From Rhizobium sp. P40RR-XXII (GTDB lineage: Bacteria > Pseudomonadota > Alphaproteobacteria > Rhizobiales > Rhizobiaceae), in NCBI RefSeq assembly GCF_012641405.1, contig NZ_JABAII010000023.1, positions 1 to 64,000 on the forward strand: a DNA stretch of 64,000 nt. Direction: 5' to 3'. The notes beneath the pieces are model-generated. The model searched no databases and had not been told where the DNA came from. It was given only the letters and a program-made list of their open reading frames with translations. Positions 44,360 through 53,014 of this stretch are shown here, piece after piece. The translations under genes were made by a program, and so were the position numbers. The number at the start of each line of letters is the position of its first letter. Within the stretch, counting starts at the first letter, position 1.

Positions 44360-46345
44360 ATGTCAAGCAAGTTTCCTCGCCTGTTCACGCCTCTAAAGAT
44401 CGGGTCCCACACCCTTCGAAACCGAATTGTCTTCGGTGCGCACACATCAAACCTTGCCTTGGAGGGTTTGCCGACCGAACGCCATGCGGCTTATTATGCC
44501 GAACGGGCGATCGGCGGCGCTGCCATGATTGTCGTCGAGCCGATGCCAGTGCATGCGTCCGCGGTCCTGACGCATCACAACTTCCGCCATTCGGACGACG
44601 CCGTCATACCGCATTTCGCAAAGGTCGTCCGGGCGATCAAAGATAACGGCGCCGTTGCCATCCAGCAGCTCTATCACGTCGGCGCGCATGGCGACTCCGA
44701 TAACTCCTTCCATCCTCATTGGTCGCCTTCCGGCTTGCCGAGCTATCACGATAGCGACGGCTCACATCCGATGACTGAAAAGGAGATATGGGAAACCATC
44801 GATGGCTTCGTTCAGGCTGCACGGCGATGTCGCGAGGCGGGCTTTAATGGAGTGGAGGTCTGGGCGGCCTATCTCGGGATGATCGATCAGTTCTGGACGC
44901 CCTGGAGCAACCGCCGGGACGACCAATGGGGAGGGTCGCTGGAAAATCGCACACGGATGTCTCGGGAAATACTCTCCAGAATCCGTGAGACCTGCGGAGC
45001 TAACTTCATTATCGGCATCGCCGTCAGCGACGAGCCTGACGTCAAGGCTGCCCTCTCGCGCGAGGAGCTTGCCGAGATCATCAAACTCCATGACGAGCTC
45101 GGTCTGATAGACTACGTCACCTGCGGTTCGGGTGGCTATCTCGACTTCTACAAGCTGATGCCGACCTTCATCTATCCTGAAAAGCTTGGGGCCGATCTGG
45201 CATCGACTCTGAAAAAGGTGGTGAAGAAAGCCGTCGTCACCGCAGAAAGCCACATCCGAACACCTGAGAATGCAGAGACGGTGCTTGGAGAGGGCGCCTG
45301 CGACCTTGTTTCGATTGTGCGCGGGCAGATCGCCGATCCTCATTTGGCACGGAAAGCGGGAGAAGGCCGCTCCGAAGACATTCGTGGCTGCATTTCGTGC
45401 AACCAGATGTGCTGGGGCCGCCGATCACGTGACTACTGGATAAGCTGTCTGATCAATCCCTCCGCCGGCCGCGAGTCCGAATGGAACGGTGATCGCTTCA
45501 CAAAAACGGACGCCCCCAAAAGGGTTCTTGTCATCGGCGGAGGCCCGGCTGGGCTGGAGGCGGCCAGAGTGGCCGCAGAGCGAGGCCATAAAGTCGTACT
45601 CGCCGAAGCATCAAGCCGTCTGGGCGGCAACTTCCTGCTGGCGGGGCTTCAGCCGCGAAGGGCGCAGATACTTGATCTCCTGGCTTGGTACGAGCGCCAG
45701 CTCGAAAGCCTCCGCGTCGAAGTCCGGCTTAACACCTACGTGGAGCCAGAGGAGATCAATGCGGCCGAGCTAGATGTGGTCGTTGTGGCTACCGGATCCT
45801 ATTCGCCGGAAACCGGCTTCCAGAAGGCGCTGCCGACCGTAGAGGCCTTGCCCGGTATCGAGAAGGGCGGCGCCTTTACCGTAGAAGGCGTGATGGCAAA
45901 ACAAATCAGACCCGGAAAACACGTGCTTCTTCTCGACGAAGGCGGCGGCTGGCGGGGGTGCGGCACGGCATGGAAGCTAGCCGAAGAAGGTCATCGGGTC
46001 ACCATCGTCACCCCGGATCCCTTTGTCGGCAAAGAGCTTCAGCGAACGGCAGCCGACGTTCCTATGCGGCAGGCGCTACGCAAACTCGGCGTCCAGTGGA
46101 TCGTCGAATCGAGCGTGGTCGAGTGGGATGGGAACGGCGCAACGCTCGTGGATCACAACACCGGGGAACATCGCTTTATCGAGGCGGATACGCTGGTCAT
46201 GGCGACGACAAATCTTCCCGCGGATTGGCTGATGCCGGGTCTGTCGGCTTTGGGTGTCACCATTCGGCAGATCGGTGATTGCTCCGCGCCGCGCCAAGCT
46301 CCCTACGCATTTTACGAAGGTCGAAAGACAGGATTGGAGATTTGA
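44360..46345 (+). CDS. NADH:flavin oxidoreductase of the 2,4-dienoyl-CoA reductase/N-methylproline demethylase type
   Basis: A 661-residue iron-sulfur flavoprotein. Residues 1-330 form the FMN TIM barrel (PLKIGSHTLRNRIVFGAHTSNLA, GFNGVEVWAAYLGMIDQFWTPWSNRR). A 4Fe-4S site CISCNQMC followed by a fourth Cys (WISC) lies near 345-365. The C-terminal half binds FAD and NAD(P)H, with VLVIGGGPAGLEAARVAAERG near 390. Relatives with this layout demethylate dimethylglycine, trimethylamine or N-methylproline (stachydrine catabolism). Adjacent betaine-importer remains make a betaine-derived amine a reasonable substrate, but this is inference. The start is ATG at 44360. Confidence 0.8.
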   Translation: MSSKFPRLFTPLKIGSHTLRNRIVFGAHTSNLALEGLPTERHAAYYAERAIGGAAMIVVEPMPVHASAVLTHHNFRHSDDAVIPHFAKVVRAIKDNGAVAIQQLYHVGAHGDSDNSFHPHWSPSGLPSYHDSDGSHPMTEKEIWETIDGFVQAARRCREAGFNGVEVWAAYLGMIDQFWTPWSNRRDDQWGGSLENRTRMSREILSRIRETCGANFIIGIAVSDEPDVKAALSREELAEIIKLHDELGLIDYVTCGSGGYLDFYKLMPTFIYPEKLGADLASTLKKVVKKAVVTAESHIRTPENAETVLGEGACDLVSIVRGQIADPHLARKAGEGRSEDIRGCISCNQMCWGRRSRDYWISCLINPSAGRESEWNGDRFTKTDAPKRVLVIGGGPAGLEAARVAAERGHKVVLAEASSRLGGNFLLAGLQPRRAQILDLLAWYERQLESLRVEVRLNTYVEPEEINAAELDVVVVATGSYSPETGFQKALPTVEALPGIEKGGAFTVEGVMAKQIRPGKHVLLLDEGGGWRGCGTAWKLAEEGHRVTIVTPDPFVGKELQRTAADVPMRQALRKLGVQWIVESSVVEWDGNGATLVDHNTGEHRFIEADTLVMATTNLPADWLMPGLSALGVTIRQIGDCSAPRQAPYAFYEGRKTGLEI

Positions 46346-46346
46346 T

Positions 46347-47360
46347 ATGGCAGAAGAGGTCGTGCTCGGCAAGCCGGAGGCCGAAGAGCTCGCAATGCGC
46401 GCGTGCCTGGCTGCCGGCGCCAACCGTCCAAGCGCTCGCTCTCTCGTAGACGCCACATTGTCTGCCGCGGCTTTTGGTCCCGCGACACTGGGATTTCCGC
46501 ATTTCGTCGATTACCTCAATGGCTTCGCCGAAGGCCGGATCAAGGGCGACCCTCAACCAAGCCTCGAACAGAGTCTCCCCGCATTCATGGTTTCGGATGC
46601 CGACGGCGGGATTGCCCAGCTCGGCTTCGACCTTGCCTTTGCGGAGCTGGTTGAAACCACCCGCAGCTTAGGCGTCGCGGTGTTTACGCAGACCAACAGC
46701 TACACCGCAGGAGAGCTCGGATACTACGTTCGAAGGCTGGCCGGGGAAGGTCTTATCGGGCTTGCGGCAACAAACGCGAACGCAATGGTGGCAGCCACGC
46801 CCGGCGGTGCAGCCGTCTACAGCACGAACCCAATGGCATTCGGTTTTCCGCTCGGAGATCAGACGTCGCCGTTGATCATCGACCAAGCTTCCAGCGCAAC
46901 GGCCTTCGTCAACATTGTTCAAGCGGCCGAACAGGGCCAGCCAATCCCGGAGGGCTGGGCTGTCGACCAAAACGGTGAGTCGACACAAGACCCCAAGAAG
47001 GCACTAACTGGGGCGTTGCTGCCATTCGGCGGCCGCAAGGGAGGAAACGTCGCATTGTTCGTGGAGATGCTCTCCGCGGGACTATCCGGAGGGCCTTGGT
47101 CGCTGGACACTCCTGACTTCAGATCGGGCAATGCGTCCCCCGCTGTCGGTCTGAGCCTAATTGCGATCATGCCGGGTCTCGGAGACGAGCGCATTCGGCG
47201 CGCCCACGCTCAAACCGTTCGTCTTCACGATCACGGCGTCTTCATTCCCGGTGTCACCGGAATTCCTTTCCCGCCTTCCCCCACGACGGAGCTTAAAATT
47301 CCGCGCAGCGTTTTTGAATCCATCAGTCAATTTGCGGCACTGCAGACAAAGCGCAAATAG
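46347..47360 (+). CDS. Ldh2-family (malate/L-lactate type) dehydrogenase
   Basis: A 337-residue NAD(P)-dependent oxidoreductase of the Ldh2/ComC family, seen in AGELGYYVRRLAGEGLIGLAATNANAMVAATPGG, STNPMAFGFPLGDQ and LPFGGRKGGNVALFVEMLSAGLSGG. The usual SHG motif near residue 45 reads FGPATLGFPHFVDYL, so the substrate-binding histidine is moved or missing. Family members also reduce cyclic imines such as pyrroline-2-carboxylate, which would suit a proline-betaine pathway. ATG at 46347 begins one base after the preceding stop, so the two genes form an operon. Confidence 0.78.
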   Translation: MAEEVVLGKPEAEELAMRACLAAGANRPSARSLVDATLSAAAFGPATLGFPHFVDYLNGFAEGRIKGDPQPSLEQSLPAFMVSDADGGIAQLGFDLAFAELVETTRSLGVAVFTQTNSYTAGELGYYVRRLAGEGLIGLAATNANAMVAATPGGAAVYSTNPMAFGFPLGDQTSPLIIDQASSATAFVNIVQAAEQGQPIPEGWAVDQNGESTQDPKKALTGALLPFGGRKGGNVALFVEMLSAGLSGGPWSLDTPDFRSGNASPAVGLSLIAIMPGLGDERIRRAHAQTVRLHDHGVFIPGVTGIPFPPSPTTELKIPRSVFESISQFAALQTKRK

Positions 47361-47462
47361 GCGAAAATAAGTCGGAACTTCCTGGCCAATACTTCCGCGC
47401 AAATTGTCGCGAACCATCATACCTAATGGCGCGCAAACGCACTATTTAGATCGATACACAAC

Positions 47463-47557
47463 TGGCACCGTTCAAACCCGTTCTGAAGCTGGAGCGCCGG
47501 GTGTCCCGAGAGGGTATGGTCAGCGTTGGCGGCAACACCTATAGTGTTCCGGATGGA
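47463..47557 (+). pseudogene. IS21-family IstA C-terminal fragment
   Basis: About 30 codons read PFKPVLKLERRVSREGMVSV then GGNTYSVPDG, matching the beta-barrel region near the end of IstA transposases. No other part of the element is present. The remainder of 47361-47601 shows no gene. Confidence 0.6.
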
Positions 47558-47601
47558 GAAGCTAACCCAAGTGCATCATGCCTGTTTAGCCGGATAGGGG
47601 A

Positions 47602-47706
47602 TCACCTATCCTCTTGCAAATGCGCCATAAACACCTCGGTCGGTGTCCTGTATCCGAGACATTTGCGTGGTTGATCGTTGATATGGCGCGTGAGGTGGAG
47701 AAGGTC
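47602..47706 (-). pseudogene. IS30-family transposase C-terminal fragment
   Basis: The frame ends LLHLTRHINDQPRKCLGYRT followed by PTEVFMAHLQ, the conserved C-terminus of IS30 transposases (INxxPRKxLGYxTPxEVF). The catalytic region upstream is replaced by a fragment of a dehydrogenase gene. Confidence 0.75.
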
Positions 47707-47835
47707 GCGTTGCGACACAACTGCCAGATCTGTGGTCACAATCCTCGCAATAGAGTCCACCCAACCGTCCAACAGCGAGCTCGACGCGGCCCAAACGCTT
47801 GTGGCCGCGCCCTGTTGTGGCGTTTTGAAACCATT
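47707..47835 (-). pseudogene. Short-chain dehydrogenase C-terminal fragment
   Basis: Reading leftward, GFKTPQQGAATSVWAASSSL then LDG is followed, after a frameshift, by GGLYCEDCD. This is the C-terminal signature of a group of SDRs related to retinol dehydrogenases (KTPxQGAATSVWA...GxYxEDCxIA). It is joined to the IS30 fragment. Confidence 0.6.
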
Positions 47836-47917
47836 TTCCGGATCGATGACGGCCCAAGATTGGTCATGATCTGCCCCGGACGCAGTGAGAAGGCCCAGCA
47901 TCACGATCAGTTTATTT

Positions 47918-48808
47918 CTAAACGAGCTCCCAAAACGCCTCCGCAATAGCGGTCATCCGCTTTCGAGGGCGGATAAGAACGATCTTCACGCTAACGGCCC
48001 ATTCATCCGACGCAGCCTTCGTCAGCCGGCCTTTTGGCCCCAGTTCGTCCGCAGCAAGGCTTTCGGGTATCCAGGCCACTCCCTTCCCATCGACTGCCAA
48101 CGCTTTTAGCACCATCGCAAGATGGGACGTAAAGACAGTTTTGAGATGAAGCTCGCCGAGTCTGGACGACAGGTTCGAGGCAAGGATACGCCCCATGCCG
48201 GACTTCTCCTCGAATGCAATCTCGGCAACCGGAGCCTCCTGCGTACCGGGCAGATGATGAAGCGCACCACCTTTCCCATCCTTGCCGCAGACGGGAATCA
48301 GCCGATCTGTCGACAGCTCGACATGTTTGAAGTCCGCCGCGTCCAGGCGAATTTTGCTGTTCTCGTGGTAATGGCACAGGAGAAACTGGGCACGCCCCTC
48401 CAGCATGATCTTCTCGCATTCGTTCATATTGTCGGACAACAGTCGAACAGGCATGGTCGAGGTGACATGCCCGAGGCCTTGTATCCAGCCTGGGAAGAAC
48501 ACGAATGACAGCGCGTGGGTCGCGGCGAAGGTCACTGTCGAAGAATCCGCCCGTGTACGATCCAGGTCTTGCCTCACCCGTTCCAGTCGGTTGGCAACAT
48601 CGTTGGCCGCATCCAGCACGATTTCTCCCGCTGCCGTCAGCTTCAGGCGGTGCGTGGATCGATCTACCAATTCCAACCCGCACCATTCTTCCAGGGCTCG
48701 AATACGACGGCCAAACGCTGGCTGCGTGACGTTGCGATTTTCGGCCGCACGGGAAAAATTCAGTGTTTCGGCCAGAGCCTGAAGGTCGGCCAGCCAAACA
48801 GTCTCCAT
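47918..48808 (-). CDS. LysR-family regulator of the D-tartrate genes
   Basis: A 296-residue LysR-type regulator. The N-terminal winged helix is WLADLQALAETLNFSRAAENRNVTQPAFGRRIRALEEWCGLELVDRS; the remainder is the periplasmic-binding-like effector domain (AFEEKSGMGRILAS). ATG at 48808 (METVWLADLQ) is preferred to the longer frame from 48844. It is divergent from dctA and the tartrate dehydratase gene, and a T-N11-A palindrome at 48917-48929 lies at the usual distance, so it is probably their activator with tartrate as co-inducer (inference). Confidence 0.85.
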   Translation of the reverse strand: METVWLADLQALAETLNFSRAAENRNVTQPAFGRRIRALEEWCGLELVDRSTHRLKLTAAGEIVLDAANDVANRLERVRQDLDRTRADSSTVTFAATHALSFVFFPGWIQGLGHVTSTMPVRLLSDNMNECEKIMLEGRAQFLLCHYHENSKIRLDAADFKHVELSTDRLIPVCGKDGKGGALHHLPGTQEAPVAEIAFEEKSGMGRILASNLSSRLGELHLKTVFTSHLAMVLKALAVDGKGVAWIPESLAADELGPKGRLTKAASDEWAVSVKIVLIRPRKRMTAIAEAFWELV

Positions 48809-48916
48809 CCTATCATACCTCGGTGAGCCATGCCGCCACCGCACCGAGATACATCCAGTTCCCCCACGAAATCAAGATGAATGCTGGCGCCCGCGAGCAA
48901 TGTTCAGTTTTCGCCA

Positions 48917-48929
48917 TGCCAAAACGGCA
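48917..48929. promoter_or_regulatory. LysR-type T-N11-A box before dctA
   Basis: TGCCAAAACGGCA has perfect TGCC/GGCA arms and the T-N11-A form. A possible sigma-70 promoter, TTGGAC at 48951 and TTATGA at 48975 with an 18-base spacer, would start transcription near 48987, putting the box centre near -64, where LysR proteins normally bind. Confidence 0.55.
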
Positions 48930-49026
48930 CCAATAGAGCCCGTATCGGCATTGGACGAGGAGCCTCCCTTATCCTTATGACATGACCTTGTGCGGAGGAA
49001 CGCATCTAAACAGGGAGGATAGACCA

Positions 49027-50334
49027 ATGGCTAGACGTCTGTTGAGTCAGCTTTACATACAGGTGTTGATCGGCATCGGGGTCGGTATCATCCTCGGGCT
49101 TTTTACCCCCGATATCGCCACGAAATTGCAGCCTTTGGCCGACGGCTTCATCAAACTGATCAAGATGCTGCTTGCGCCGGTCATCTTCGGCACTGTCGTC
49201 CTCGGCATCGCCAAGATGGGCGACATCAAGGAGGTCGGAAAGATCGGCGCACGGTCTCTGATTTACTTCGAGGTCGTTTCGACGATCGCGCTCGTCATCG
49301 GGCTGATCGTCGTCAACATCATGCAGCCCGGCGTCGGCATGAACATCGACGCTAGCAAGATCGACGCCAGCACGATCTCAACTTACCAGCAGACCGCCCA
49401 GCAACAGGGCGGCGTCATCGAGTTCTTCATGAACGTGATCCCAACGACGATGGTCGATGCATTTGCCAAGGGCGCGATCCTTCAGGTCATCCTGATCGCC
49501 GTGCTGATGGGCTGCGCACTTGTCCAGCTCGGCAAGAAAGCCAATCCCGTCATCGACGTCTTCGACTCTCTTCTCCAGGCTCTGTTCCGGATCGTCGGCA
49601 TGATCATGCGCCTGGCGCCGATCGGCGCCGGTGCAGGCGTAGCCTATACGATCGGGAAATACGGCGTCGGCTCGCTCTGGGCTCTCGGGCACCTGATGTT
49701 GGGCGTCTACCTGACGTCGGCGCTGTTCGTGATCGTTGTCCTCGGATCGATCGCCCGTTGGTCGGGGTTTCCGTTGCTGCATTTCTTCCGGTACTTCAAG
49801 GACGAAATCTTGATCGTTCTTGCGACCTGTTCGACGGAAGCCGTACTGCCGCGCATGATGGCGAAGCTGGAGAAGCTCGGCTGCAAGAAATCCGTCGTCG
49901 GACTGGTGCTGCCGACCGGATACACATTCAACGCCGACGGCACCAGCATCTACCTGACGATGGCCGCCGTCTTCGTCGCCCAGGCGACCAACACGCCGCT
50001 CGGGATCGAAGGCCAGCTTGTCATCCTGGGCGTTCTGCTGCTGACCTCGAAGGGGTCGGCAGGCGTCGCGGGAGCGGGTTTCGTCACCCTCGCGGCAACT
50101 CTCTCCAGCTTCCATGCCATTCCGGTCGCCGGTCTCGTCCTGCTGCTTGGCGTCGACCGTTTCATGAACGAGGCCCGCGCCGTTGTAAACCTGATCGGCA
50201 ACGGCATCGCCACCATCGCAATCGCAAAATGGGAAGGCGCTCTCGACCAGGAGACGGTCGCCACTGTCATCGCCGAGCAGCGTGGCGAACGTCCCCGAAG
50301 CATCACCGCATCACCCGCCGAACTGGCGCCCTGA
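49027..50334 (+). CDS. C4-dicarboxylate:cation symporter, DctA family
   Basis: A 435-residue inner-membrane protein of the dicarboxylate/amino acid:cation symporter family. Landmarks are LIKMLLAPVIFGTVVLGIAKMGD near 45, CSTEAVLPRMMAKLEKLG near 275 (the SSS-like hairpin), TGYTFNADGTSIYLTMAAVFVAQ near 300 and SKGSAGVAGAGFVTLAATL near 343. ATG at 49027 follows AGGGAGGAT. It is 38 bases upstream of the tartrate dehydratase gene, so D-tartrate is its probable substrate, though C4-dicarboxylates in general may be carried. Confidence 0.88.
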   Translation: MARRLLSQLYIQVLIGIGVGIILGLFTPDIATKLQPLADGFIKLIKMLLAPVIFGTVVLGIAKMGDIKEVGKIGARSLIYFEVVSTIALVIGLIVVNIMQPGVGMNIDASKIDASTISTYQQTAQQQGGVIEFFMNVIPTTMVDAFAKGAILQVILIAVLMGCALVQLGKKANPVIDVFDSLLQALFRIVGMIMRLAPIGAGAGVAYTIGKYGVGSLWALGHLMLGVYLTSALFVIVVLGSIARWSGFPLLHFFRYFKDEILIVLATCSTEAVLPRMMAKLEKLGCKKSVVGLVLPTGYTFNADGTSIYLTMAAVFVAQATNTPLGIEGQLVILGVLLLTSKGSAGVAGAGFVTLAATLSSFHAIPVAGLVLLLGVDRFMNEARAVVNLIGNGIATIAIAKWEGALDQETVATVIAEQRGERPRSITASPAELAP

Positions 50335-50372
50335 TAACAAACAAATCGAACAAGTACCGAACGGAGAATGCT

Positions 50373-51536
50373 ATGCGTATCCTTGATGTTTGCGAAGTTA
50401 CGAAGCCAATCGCTTCGCCCATCCGTAACGCCTACATCGACTTCAGCAAAATGACGGCCAGCCTGGTTGCCGTCGTCACCGACGTCGTCCGGGACGGTCG
50501 CCGTGTTGTCGGCTACGGCTTCAACTCGAACGGTCGTTATGGCCAGGGCGGCTTGATCCGTGAGCGCTTCAAGGACCGCATCCTCGAAGCCTCCCCGGAA
50601 AGCCTGATGAACGACGCGGGCACCAATCTCGATCCGCACAAAATCTGGGCGACGATGATGATGAACGAGAAGCCTGGCGGGCATGGTGAGCGGTCGGTCG
50701 CCGTCGGCACCCTCGACATGGCGATCTGGGATGCGGCTGCCAAGATCGAGGGCAAGCCGCTCTTTCGCATGCTGGCCGACATGAAGGGACGTGCGGCCAA
50801 TCCGAAGGTCTTCGTCTATGCGGCTGGCGGTTACTATTATCCGGGTAAGGACAACAGTGCGCTTCGCAAAGAGATGCGCAGCTATCTCGACCGTGGCTAC
50901 AATGTCGTGAAAATGAAAATCGGCGGGGCGTCAATCGATGAAGATCGTGGTCGTATCGAAGCTGTCCTCGAAGAAATCGGGTCGCAGGCACGACTAGCAG
51001 TGGATGCCAACGGCCGTTTCGATCTTGAGACCGGCATCGCTTATGCCAAGATGCTGCGGGACTACCCCCTCTTCTGGTACGAGGAAATCGGCGATCCGCT
51101 AGACTACGCTCTGCAGGCGGCGATTTCCGAGTTCTACGACGCCCCTATGGCAACCGGCGAGAACCTTTTCTCCCACCAAGATGCCCGCAACCTGCTCCGC
51201 TACGGCGGTATGCGAGCCGATCGCGACTATCTGCAGTTTGACTGCGCCTTGTCCTACGGCCTCGTGGAATACCTTCGGACTCTCGATGTCCTGCGCCAAT
51301 TCGGCTGGTCACCATCACGCTGCATTCCGCATGGCGGCCACCAGATGTCCCTCAACATTGCGGCAGGGCTCGGTCTCGGAGGCAATGAAAGCTATCCGGA
51401 CCTGTTCCAACCCTATGGCGGCTTCCCGGATGGCGTAACGGTCATCGACGGACACATCACCATGCCGGAGCTCCCGGGCATCGGCTTCGAGGGCAAATCC
51501 GACCTTATCAAGGTCATGCGCGAACTCGCCGAGTAA
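50373..51536 (+). CDS. tarD: D(-)-tartrate dehydratase (enolase superfamily)
   Basis: A 387-residue member of the mandelate racemase/enolase superfamily that dehydrates D-tartrate to oxaloacetate. It closely follows the Bradyrhizobium TarD pattern: ITKPIxSPIRNAYIDF-like start (VTKPIASPIRNAYIDFSKM), NEKPGGHGERSVAVGT, the KxK base pair in NVVKMKIGG near 183, metal ligands in LAVDANGRF, WYEEIGDP and MATGENLF, and the His of CIPHGGHQM near 320. Oxaloacetate enters the TCA cycle directly. ATG at 50373 follows GGAG at a normal distance. Start frames further left belong to another reading frame of dctA. Confidence 0.92.
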   Translation: MRILDVCEVTKPIASPIRNAYIDFSKMTASLVAVVTDVVRDGRRVVGYGFNSNGRYGQGGLIRERFKDRILEASPESLMNDAGTNLDPHKIWATMMMNEKPGGHGERSVAVGTLDMAIWDAAAKIEGKPLFRMLADMKGRAANPKVFVYAAGGYYYPGKDNSALRKEMRSYLDRGYNVVKMKIGGASIDEDRGRIEAVLEEIGSQARLAVDANGRFDLETGIAYAKMLRDYPLFWYEEIGDPLDYALQAAISEFYDAPMATGENLFSHQDARNLLRYGGMRADRDYLQFDCALSYGLVEYLRTLDVLRQFGWSPSRCIPHGGHQMSLNIAAGLGLGGNESYPDLFQPYGGFPDGVTVIDGHITMPELPGIGFEGKSDLIKVMRELAE

Positions 51537-51543
51537 GATCAAC

Positions 51544-51572
51544 GAAGCGGGCGAAGAACTTTCACCCGCTTC
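51544..51572 (+). terminator. Hairpin after tarD
   Basis: Arms GAAGCGGG and CCCGCTTC, eight bases each and extended by a few internal pairs, begin seven bases after the tarD stop. No T-run follows. The rest of 51573-51856 shows no gene. Confidence 0.5.
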
Positions 51573-51856
51573 AACTCACACTTTATGAATGCCCGCTAAC
51601 ACCTGCCCGCTGAAATCCCTGGACGCTGTTGTAGCACTGGAGAAATATCTTGATTAGGCGATGTCATGTCTGGATGTATATGGATCTCGCCCGATTGCAA
51701 CGGGTTGGCGAGATCGGGATGTTAGGTCACGACTGCTGACGTATATTCGGCTTCTCGATGCAGCGCGAATACCGTCGCTGCGAGCCTCGATGGGTTTTCG
51801 CACGCTCCCCCCTAAATGGCGCCGAGACATTGGCCGAAGCCATGTCGATCCAGACA

Positions 51857-52881
51857 TCAGGTTTGAGAAGCGACGGGAGTGACCGTTTTCCATCTTCTGC
51901 CATTTGCTGCAATTGTCAGGCGTATAATCTCGAATGAGCGCACGCGCGCTTCGTGATCGTGAATGATGCCGGCAACGATCAATTCGTCGGGTTGATGCAA
52001 TGTTGACGATCTCGCGAAGTCGTTTTTCGACTGTTTGAGGAGATCCGATCGCCGAGAACGACAGCATGTCCTCGACCTTTGCCTTCACCGCGGCGGGAAT
52101 AGTTGCATCTGCGTTCCGTTCGGGTGACGGGATTTCCGCTAACTGACCCATCAGGGCCCGCGAAAAGTACAGCAGGTGCGACGACCGCAGGTGAGCGGCT
52201 TCCTCGTCCGTTTCGGCTCCCACACATTCGTCGCCAGCATCAGATGCGGCTTTCGCAGCTGTTTGGAAGGGCGGAACTGACTGCGATAGGTGTGAATCGC
52301 CTGGTCGAGCAACGCGGGTGGAAGTGCGACGCGAAGCTGTAAGGCAATCCGAGATGGGCTGCGAGTTGTGCGCCATAGAGGCTCGATCCGAGAATCCAGA
52401 CCGGCACATGGGTGCCTTCCGCGGTTATCGCGCGGACGGACCGCCTCTCCCCGGCATCGGCGAAATAGCCGATCAGTTCCTGCACATCCTGCGGAAAATT
52501 GCCGTCCGTTGTCATGTGGCGACGAAGCGCGCGCCGTCGCGACATCCGAACCAGACGCGCGTCCGAAGCCCAGGTCGATGCGATCAGTGCAGATGGTCGT
52601 AAGCGTGCCGAACTGTTCGGCAACGACTAGCGGAGCATGGTTCGGAAGCATGATGCCACCGGCGCCGACACGAATGGTGCTGGTTCGCGCCGCGACTTGA
52701 CCGATGAGGACCGCGGTTGCCGCCGTCGCGACTGCCGACATATTGTGATGTTCGGCAATCCAGAAGCAGTGATATCCGGAGGCCTCCGCGGCCTTCGCCA
52801 GCTCGAACGTGTTCGCGATCGCGTCGGCGCCGTCGTTCCTTCGGACACCGGAGAAGTGTCCACGACTGAAAAATATTGCAT
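51857..52881 (-). pseudogene. Frameshifted luciferase-like (LLM class) flavin monooxygenase
   Basis: The pieces of one protein lie in order in all three leftward frames: MQYFSVVDTSPVSEG (start at 52881), then DAIANTFELAKAAEASGYHC to GFGRASGSD, RRHMTTDGNFPQDVQELIGYFADAGE, HVPVWILGSSLYGAQLAAHL, HTYRSQFRP, ETDEEAAHLRSSHLLYFSRA to VEKRLREIV, and finally PDELIVAGIIHDHEARVRSF near the stop at 51857. At least five frame changes are needed, so the gene is dead. It belonged to the bacterial-luciferase-like, FMN-dependent group of unknown substrate. Nothing else is coded in this stretch. Confidence 0.85.
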
Positions 52882-53014
52882 TGCGCCTCCGTTCATCGGT
52901 CACAGCGTGGCTTCCGCAGGCGGTTCGTTCTCGGACTTTCCTGCTGCAGCGGGTGATGGATGGCCCACCCCGGAAACCCGCGGCGGTGCTCATTGTTGAC
53001 GGTTAAGGCGCAGA

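Noticed and set aside
49758..50372. An upstream extension of the tartrate dehydratase frame
   Set aside because: The frame is open by chance through dctA, but the family start, ribosome binding site and ATG at 50373 fix the real start.
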